Positions 7,919-12,894 of a DNA stretch of 12,894 bases are shown here, one piece after another (position 1 is the stretch's first letter; every line of letters begins with the position of its first letter). Source of the DNA: Acidobacteriota bacterium (lineage in GTDB: Bacteria > Acidobacteriota > UBA4820 > DSQY01); assembly GCA_021814355.1 (NCBI GenBank), contig JAKAIJ010000053.1:1-12894 (forward strand), given 5' to 3'. The position numbers and the translations under genes were made by a program. The notes beneath the pieces were generated by a model. That model searched no databases, was not told the origin of the DNA, and was given only the letters and a program-made list of their open reading frames with translations.

Positions 7919-10900
7919 ATGATTAGGTGCAGACGATTTCTGGGAACGTTCCGGTGGGGAATGGTCGCGGCGCTGGCGTGGGGGCTGGTTCTCGCGGCGC
8001 CCGCGATGAACCGGCCGAACTGTCCGCCGATTCCCTCGCCCGTGCCGGGCCCGCCGCCGCCGCCGCCGCCCGGCAAGCCGTGCCGGGCCAAGGAGCCCCC
8101 CTGCGACAAGTGCCAGAACTCGCCGGTCTTCACCCGCTCGGGCGTGCCCACCTTCTCGGCGGCCGATCTTTCGGTGCCCGGGCCGGGGCTGCCCCTGGCG
8201 CTCACGCGCCATTACCTCGCCTCCAGCCGGTTCGCGGGGCTGGCCGGGTTCGGGTGGATGACGCCCTTCGAGGAGCGCATCAGCGAGGAGACCGACGGGA
8301 CGGCCTGCCGCGCGGTGCTCCTGATGCAGGACGGCAGGACCGCGGGGTTTGTGGCCTCCTCCTGCGCGGGGGCCGCCTCCTTCGCCTCCGAGGAGGGCAA
8401 CCCCTGGACGCTCTACCGCAGCACGGCGGGGGTGTGGACCCTCTACAAGGAGGACGGAAGCTTCCAGGTCTTCGACGCCCAGGGGTTCCTCCAGACGATG
8501 ACGGGCCCCGGCGGGGAGTCGCTGGTGCTGGCCTACGCCGCGGGTTCGGTGCTTGATTCCGTCTACGACCCGAAACGCCCTTCGCGGGTCCTTCACTTCG
8601 GCGTGACGGGCGGTTTCGTGACGAGCGCCTGGGACGGCGCGGGAAGGACGGTCTCCTACTCCCAGGACGCGAACGGGGACCTCGTCTCGGTCACGGGGCC
8701 GGACGGCTGGGCGGCGCGCTACGAGTACACCACGGGCGACGCGGGCTTCAACCCCGCCGCCCTCTGCAGCGTGCCGCACCTGGTCAAGAACATCTACCAG
8801 CAGGCGCCGGACGGAACGCCGCTCCCCTCTGCGGAGGCCAGCTCCTACGACGCCGCCTTCCGGCTCCAGAGCCAGGCCGCCCAGGGCCGGCCGGTGGCCT
8901 GGTCCTACCCCGCCCCCTCCTTCTTCTCCGGCGCGGCCTACGCAACCCGGGAGACCTGGGCGGACGCGGACGGCCTGGCGCAGGCGAAGACGCTCCTCAT
9001 GGACGAGTTCGGAAGGATCGTGAAGGCCGAGCGGGCCGATTGGGACGGCTACAACTGGGCCACGCGCTTCTTCACCCGCAGGGTCTACGACACCGCGGGA
9101 GACCTCGCCTACACCCAGGATGAGGCGGGCCTCTGGACGAGGACGGACCACGACGCGAGCGGCAATGTGACCCGGGTGGTCCGGGACTACTGCGACGCCT
9201 CCTACTGCGGCCCGGGGGCGCATCTCAACCTGGCGTGGGATTACTCCTACACCACCATTGCGAACGCACCGCGGCTCACCGAGATCGCCGGCCCGGCGGG
9301 CTATGCGCACACCAAGATGGACTACTACCCCACGACGGGCGTCCAGGCGAACGGCGACGAGGGCGTCGCCGGCAGGCTCTGGAGGATGAAGCGGGTCAAC
9401 GAGGACGCCTCCGAGGACGTCCTGGCGGCCTACACCTACGCCAGCGGCTCCGCCTCTCCCGCCTTCGGCCAGGTGAAGAGCGTCACCGCGGGCGGCGCCG
9501 TCACGGAATACTCCTACGACAGCGCGACCGGGGCGCTGGTTGGCGTGACGCTTCCCAAGAACGGCGGCGCCACGAACCCCGCGGTGGGCTACACGGTGGA
9601 TGCCTTGTACCAGGTGACGCAGGTGACGGACCAGGCCGGGGCCGTCACGGCGCTCCTGTATGACAGCGCGGGAAGGACGAGCGAAGTGAAGCCGCCGGAC
9701 CCGGCCACGGGTGCGGCGTCCGCGGCCTTCCGGACCCAGTTCGCCTACGGCGCCGTGGAGCCCGCAGCCACGTTCAACGTGGACACGAGCTTTGACGGCG
9801 TGGCCGACCCACTCCTCAAGTCCTCCGTCACGGATCCGAACGGAAGAACGACGGAGCGCTTCTCGGACGCGGACGGCAAGGTCTGGCGGGTCAAGGATGC
9901 CGCGGGCAGCATCACGAAGTACGATTACTTCCCCGGCGGCCTGCTCAAGAGCATCACGGACGCCAACGGCAACGTCACGAGCTATACGTATGACGGTTTC
10001 GACCGGCTGGCGTCCGTCACCGATCCTTACGGAAAGGTGACGAGTTATACCTACTACCTGGACGGCAAGCTGCAATCCCGCACCGACGGGAAGTCCCAGA
10101 GCATCTTCTACCTCTACGACAACGCGGGCCGCCTCACCGAGAAACGCTACGGCGCCAACACCGCCGCCGCCCCGCACGTGGCCTTCTCCTACAAAGACAC
10201 CTCCGTCACGCCCAACAAGGAATACGGCGACCGCATCTTCAAGGTCACCGACACCTACCACACGCTCAACGGCGCTAGCCAGACCTACACCTACGGCTAC
10301 GACACACGCCACCGCTTGATTTCCGTTGCGAGTCCTACGGGCGCCGTGACCTACACCTATCAATCGGACACGATTGACCGCATCGCGTCCGTCACGGACA
10401 GCGCTGACTCCTCGAAGGTGTGGAACTACACCTACTACGACGACGGCTCCCTGCACACCATCGCCGCTCCCGAAGGAACCTACACCTACTTCTACACGCC
10501 GGTTGGACAGGTGGATCATGTCACGTACCCGAACAACTCCACGGTCCAGTACGCCTACGATCTGCAGCACAGACTGACGCAAATCCAGAACGCGGCAACC
10601 ACGAGCCCGCTCAGTCTGATCTCCCAGTACGACTACGCATACGACCAAGGCACGGGACCGGACGCCAAGCCCATGAAGGGCATGATCTCCTCCGCCACCG
10701 AGCGCTTCAAGCACACCGACCAAGCACTGTATGGACCGTACACCACGAACTACGGCTACGATCAACTGTATCAGTTGACCTCCGCCGCCCACCCGGCCTT
10801 CGATCCACTCTTGAACATCCCCTGGTCCAACCAGACCCACGCTTTTACGTACGACCCAATAGGCAACCGCACGACGTACCAGAAGAAGGACAACGCCACG

Positions 10901-12061
10901 CAGAACGTCCTCGACCTCGCCGCGTACGCCTACAACCTCGCCAACAAAGGCCCGCAGCTCGCGGGAATCACCCACACCAACGGCGAGCCCAGTCTAAGCT
11001 TCGCGTACGATGCCAGCGGCAACACCGCCACGCAAACCGTCAACAGCACAACCCCCGCCACCACCACCTACACCTGGGACCAAGACGACAAGATGACGGG
11101 GATGAGTTCCAACGACACCCCGCAGACGGTCAACGCAAGCTTCGTCTACGCCTACAACGGCGACCGTTTGCAGCGCACGCTCAACAACGTGACGTGGACC
11201 TACCTCTACGACCGCGAAGACATCCTCAAAGCCAACCAGGCCGGAGCCGCCATGTACATGACCCAAGGCCCCGGCATTGACGACGTCCTCGCGGAGACTG
11301 TGGGAAGCGCGACGAGCTACGCCTACAAAAACATGCTGTCAAGCGTCCTCCAGCTCGCAGATGCAGGCGCCGCCGTGAACCGTAACTACAATTACAGCGC
11401 GTGGGGAGAAAGCACCAACTGGCCCGTGCCGGGAGTGGACAATAATCCCTACGCGTACACGGGAAGGGAATCGGACGCGCCGGGTGTCCTGTACTACAGA
11501 GCCCGCGCCTATCAGCCAGAAGTGGGGAGGTTCTTGTCATTCCGTGGCGCAGTGAAACTGTTTGAGGGATACAACTATGTTTATAACAACCCGCTGGTCT
11601 TGCGTGATCCACAAGGGCATCAAATCGATCCTGTAACGGGGGGAATAATCGTCGCGGGGATTTGCATTTTTGGAATGGCCTGCGCTCCATCGCAGGGAGA
11701 GCCGCCACAGTGCTCTCACTGTGGCGCGGCTTTGCCGGCCGGCTGGGACCAAGTCCCCGCATTCTGCGAGGACCCTCCCTGCCAGGCCGATAAGCGAAAA
11801 TGCTGCCGTTGGCATTGGACCATCGCAGACTGGAGATGTCATCTTTATTATGGGGTCGCTGAAGCCCCTGAATGCCAGAGAAAGGCGTCCGAAGCACTGC
11901 AAAGGTGTCTGGGGGGAATGTCGGACCGAGACAATGAGAGTCAGACAGACCAACAGTGGCCGCTGGAGCCATCCTTATGGAGTTGGCCAAGCAAGACATG
12001 GGGGGCCGAAAGGGACGCGCCGCTTCCTCCATTTAACCCAAACCCGCAAAGGGCGCAGTAA
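7919..12061 (+). CDS. Secreted RHS/YD-repeat protein with Cys-rich variable tail
   Basis: The product is 1380 residues. Residues 1-29 are a Sec-type signal peptide (Arg-rich start, hydrophobic VAALAWGLVLA, likely cut near APA). Residues 34-65 are a Cys/Pro linker (CPPIP, seven prolines, CDKC). About 66-150 match the DUF6531-like RHS start (DLSVPGPGLPLALTRHY, FGWM). A dozen or more YD-type repeats follow (e.g. YDGFDRLASVTDPYGKV, YDNAGRLTEKRYG). The RHS core is at about 1175-1233 (YTGRE at 1180, GRFLS, NNPLVLRDPQG), its usual SxDPxG part replaced by FRGAV. PxxxxDPxG marks the core/tail boundary of RHS proteins. The 147-residue tail has 11 cysteines, including CSHC and KCC, and begins with a hydrophobic GGIIVAGICIFGMAC. 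No known toxin domain was recognised. RHS repeats form a cocoon around a C-terminal payload; here that role is inferred. The next gene starts 1 nt after the stop. Confidence 0.93.
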   Translation: MIRCRRFLGTFRWGMVAALAWGLVLAAPAMNRPNCPPIPSPVPGPPPPPPPGKPCRAKEPPCDKCQNSPVFTRSGVPTFSAADLSVPGPGLPLALTRHYLASSRFAGLAGFGWMTPFEERISEETDGTACRAVLLMQDGRTAGFVASSCAGAASFASEEGNPWTLYRSTAGVWTLYKEDGSFQVFDAQGFLQTMTGPGGESLVLAYAAGSVLDSVYDPKRPSRVLHFGVTGGFVTSAWDGAGRTVSYSQDANGDLVSVTGPDGWAARYEYTTGDAGFNPAALCSVPHLVKNIYQQAPDGTPLPSAEASSYDAAFRLQSQAAQGRPVAWSYPAPSFFSGAAYATRETWADADGLAQAKTLLMDEFGRIVKAERADWDGYNWATRFFTRRVYDTAGDLAYTQDEAGLWTRTDHDASGNVTRVVRDYCDASYCGPGAHLNLAWDYSYTTIANAPRLTEIAGPAGYAHTKMDYYPTTGVQANGDEGVAGRLWRMKRVNEDASEDVLAAYTYASGSASPAFGQVKSVTAGGAVTEYSYDSATGALVGVTLPKNGGATNPAVGYTVDALYQVTQVTDQAGAVTALLYDSAGRTSEVKPPDPATGAASAAFRTQFAYGAVEPAATFNVDTSFDGVADPLLKSSVTDPNGRTTERFSDADGKVWRVKDAAGSITKYDYFPGGLLKSITDANGNVTSYTYDGFDRLASVTDPYGKVTSYTYYLDGKLQSRTDGKSQSIFYLYDNAGRLTEKRYGANTAAAPHVAFSYKDTSVTPNKEYGDRIFKVTDTYHTLNGASQTYTYGYDTRHRLISVASPTGAVTYTYQSDTIDRIASVTDSADSSKVWNYTYYDDGSLHTIAAPEGTYTYFYTPVGQVDHVTYPNNSTVQYAYDLQHRLTQIQNAATTSPLSLISQYDYAYDQGTGPDAKPMKGMISSATERFKHTDQALYGPYTTNYGYDQLYQLTSAAHPAFDPLLNIPWSNQTHAFTYDPIGNRTTYQKKDNATQNVLDLAAYAYNLANKGPQLAGITHTNGEPSLSFAYDASGNTATQTVNSTTPATTTYTWDQDDKMTGMSSNDTPQTVNASFVYAYNGDRLQRTLNNVTWTYLYDREDILKANQAGAAMYMTQGPGIDDVLAETVGSATSYAYKNMLSSVLQLADAGAAVNRNYNYSAWGESTNWPVPGVDNNPYAYTGRESDAPGVLYYRARAYQPEVGRFLSFRGAVKLFEGYNYVYNNPLVLRDPQGHQIDPVTGGIIVAGICIFGMACAPSQGEPPQCSHCGAALPAGWDQVPAFCEDPPCQADKRKCCRWHWTIADWRCHLYYGVAEAPECQRKASEALQRCLGGMSDRDNESQTDQQWPLEPSLWSWPSKTWGAERDAPLPPFNPNPQRAQ
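12048..12053 (+). promoter_or_regulatory. Ribosome binding site within the end of the RHS gene
   Basis: AAAGGG lies 9 nt before the ATG at 12063, within the last codons of the RHS gene. It supports 12063 as the start of the next gene and suggests translational coupling. The match is moderate. Confidence 0.45.
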
Positions 12062-12062
12062 C

Positions 12063-12710
12063 ATGTTCGGCGCAGAGAGATGTAGAACGGTACCCACGTT
12101 GGTTAGGCTCAACGCTTGGTGCGTAGTTGGTGTCATGTTGTTTGCGGCTCTGGGTTGCTCCGGGCGGAAGTCCAATTCGGAGGTGATCAAGCATCACGAT
12201 GACGTTGTCCAATCGGTAATCAGGGACCATCCGAAACTGTACGAGGTTATTGATCAAGAAACTTTTGCACAAGGACTTTTACTAGTTCCTTACATGGAAG
12301 GCAATGATCTTTCATTTACTACGTGCGGTGACATTGTAATGCTGCAACTTCAAAGTCTTTACGCGCGGGACCCAGATGGATATCGCCGCTTCGCCGGTGA
12401 CTTTCTCCGCTCGCGGATGAATCGCACAATGCTTCTCTTGTATCCTTGGGTTGGGAACTGGCGTGAGGCCAGAATCAGACGACTGGACCCACTCGTTGAT
12501 GTGGGATGGGACGGTATTTGGTACGTGGAGTACGACGTGTATCTAGCACGGAAGTACCCAAACCGGTTCATTGGGCACCTTCGAGAGAACTGGGACATCT
12601 TCGCCATCGCAATCATTAAGACAGCACTTATGTTGGCGGGTTTGCTGTGGGTGGTGCGAGGACTCGTACATGCCAGCCAGAAACTCATGCGGCGTCAGAC
12701 AAGAGGATGA
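12063..12710 (+). CDS. Small predicted lipoprotein with C-terminal membrane helix, coupled to the RHS gene
   Basis: The product is 215 residues and I do not recognise the family. A signal segment (residues about 13-31, VVGVMLFAALG) ends at Cys32 in AALGC, a lipobox-like site though without the usual Leu at -3. The middle is soluble-looking with many aromatic and Arg residues (e.g. YPWVGNWREARIRRL, YVEYDVYLARKYPNRF). Residues about 179-198 (IFAIAIIKTALMLAGLLWVV) form one membrane helix, followed by a basic tail (KLMRRQTRG) likely to be cytoplasmic. The gene starts 1 nt after the RHS stop and is locally AT-rich (45/120 G+C in 12241-12360). The frame is open back to 11670, but the ribosome binding site and signal favour 12063. 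Position and topology would suit an immunity protein or membrane anchor for the RHS tail; this is inference. Confidence 0.75.
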   Translation: MFGAERCRTVPTLVRLNAWCVVGVMLFAALGCSGRKSNSEVIKHHDDVVQSVIRDHPKLYEVIDQETFAQGLLLVPYMEGNDLSFTTCGDIVMLQLQSLYARDPDGYRRFAGDFLRSRMNRTMLLLYPWVGNWREARIRRLDPLVDVGWDGIWYVEYDVYLARKYPNRFIGHLRENWDIFAIAIIKTALMLAGLLWVVRGLVHASQKLMRRQTRG

Positions 12711-12894
12711 CGTGTCCTTGTTAAGCGCTGATCGGGCCGCTGAAAATGAGGGGTGGCGAAGCTACGGCAGATTTGACGGGAAACGAAGCGCGGGACCGCG
12801 GTCTGCCGTGCAGGATTTTGGCCGTTGCGCGCTTGCGCGGACGCGCAGGCGGGTTGTGCGCGGGCGGCGGCTCCAAGAGCGAGGGCAAATGGGA
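12711..12894. other. Noncoding right edge with GC-rich inverted repeats
   Basis: After the lipoprotein gene, G+C rises again. Three symmetric elements are visible: ACGGCAGA/TCTGCCGT (12764-12771 and 12802-12809), the palindrome GACCGCGGTC (12794-12803), and a strong hairpin CGCTTGCGCG/CGCGCAGGCG (12830-12839 and 12842-12851, one G-T pair). None is followed by a T tract. A frame from ATG 12746 stays open to the window end (49 codons) but has no ribosome binding site and a low-complexity Arg/Gly product, so I do not call it a gene. Confidence 0.45.

Noticed and set aside
7367..10975. 1202-codon open frame on the minus strand
   Set aside because: It lies antisense to the clear RHS and GxxExxY genes and is rich in Arg/Gly/Val without domains; a shadow of high G+C.
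11670..12710. A longer 346-residue version of the lipoprotein gene
   Set aside because: It would overlap the RHS tail by almost 400 nt, and the ribosome binding site and signal sequence point to 12063.
12746..12894. Possible partial gene running off the right edge
   Set aside because: There is no ribosome binding site, the Arg/Gly-rich product has no recognisable motif, and it is full of inverted repeats.

Overview
The window is high-GC bacterial DNA: hand count 46/60 G+C in 1201-1260, inside the first gene. It looks like an accessory or surface-protein locus. Sec-type and lipoprotein-type signals suggest a diderm organism. An RHS/YD-repeat protein, a giant FG-GAP/beta-helix protein and a GxxExxY gene inside repeated intergenic DNA are typical of large-genome environmental groups such as Acidobacteriota, Myxococcota or Planctomycetota. 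The sequence alone does not fix the phylum. All genes read on the plus strand. No tRNA, rRNA, CRISPR array or transposase was seen.

Layout. (1) 3-7001 is the 3' part of a giant gene whose start lies outside the window. It encodes an Ig/FnIII-like region, seven FG-GAP/VCBS blades, more FnIII-like domains, three tandem parallel beta-helix modules, and Ig/FlgD-like C-terminal domains. (2) 7020-7865 is an insertion-like island: a GxxExxY gene (7227-7628, PD-(D/E)XK nuclease-like) lies between two near-identical copies of a modular repeat. The repeat is built from alternating words CTTGGCG and CTTTGCG and carries an inverted 5' arm. (3) 7919-12061 encodes a secreted RHS protein with a signal peptide, a Cys/Pro-rich linker, a DUF6531-like start, a dozen or more YD repeats, an RHS core ending in PxxxxDPxG, and a 147-residue Cys-rich tail. 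G+C drops near the core/tail boundary. (4) 12063-12710 starts 1 nt after the RHS stop and encodes a small lipoprotein-like protein with a C-terminal membrane helix. (5) 12711-12894 has no convincing gene but holds several GC-rich inverted repeats.

How the parts may work together (inference). The giant protein and the RHS protein look like exported surface or adhesive partners, and both carry a Cys-flanked polyproline stretch. The RHS tail and the lipoprotein behind it have the layout of a polymorphic effector and immunity or anchor partner, although no toxin fold is recognisable. The GxxExxY island sits between the two large genes and appears to have come in independently. The pairing of a nuclease-like gene with its own hairpin-forming repeats is the best candidate in this window for an under-described system.
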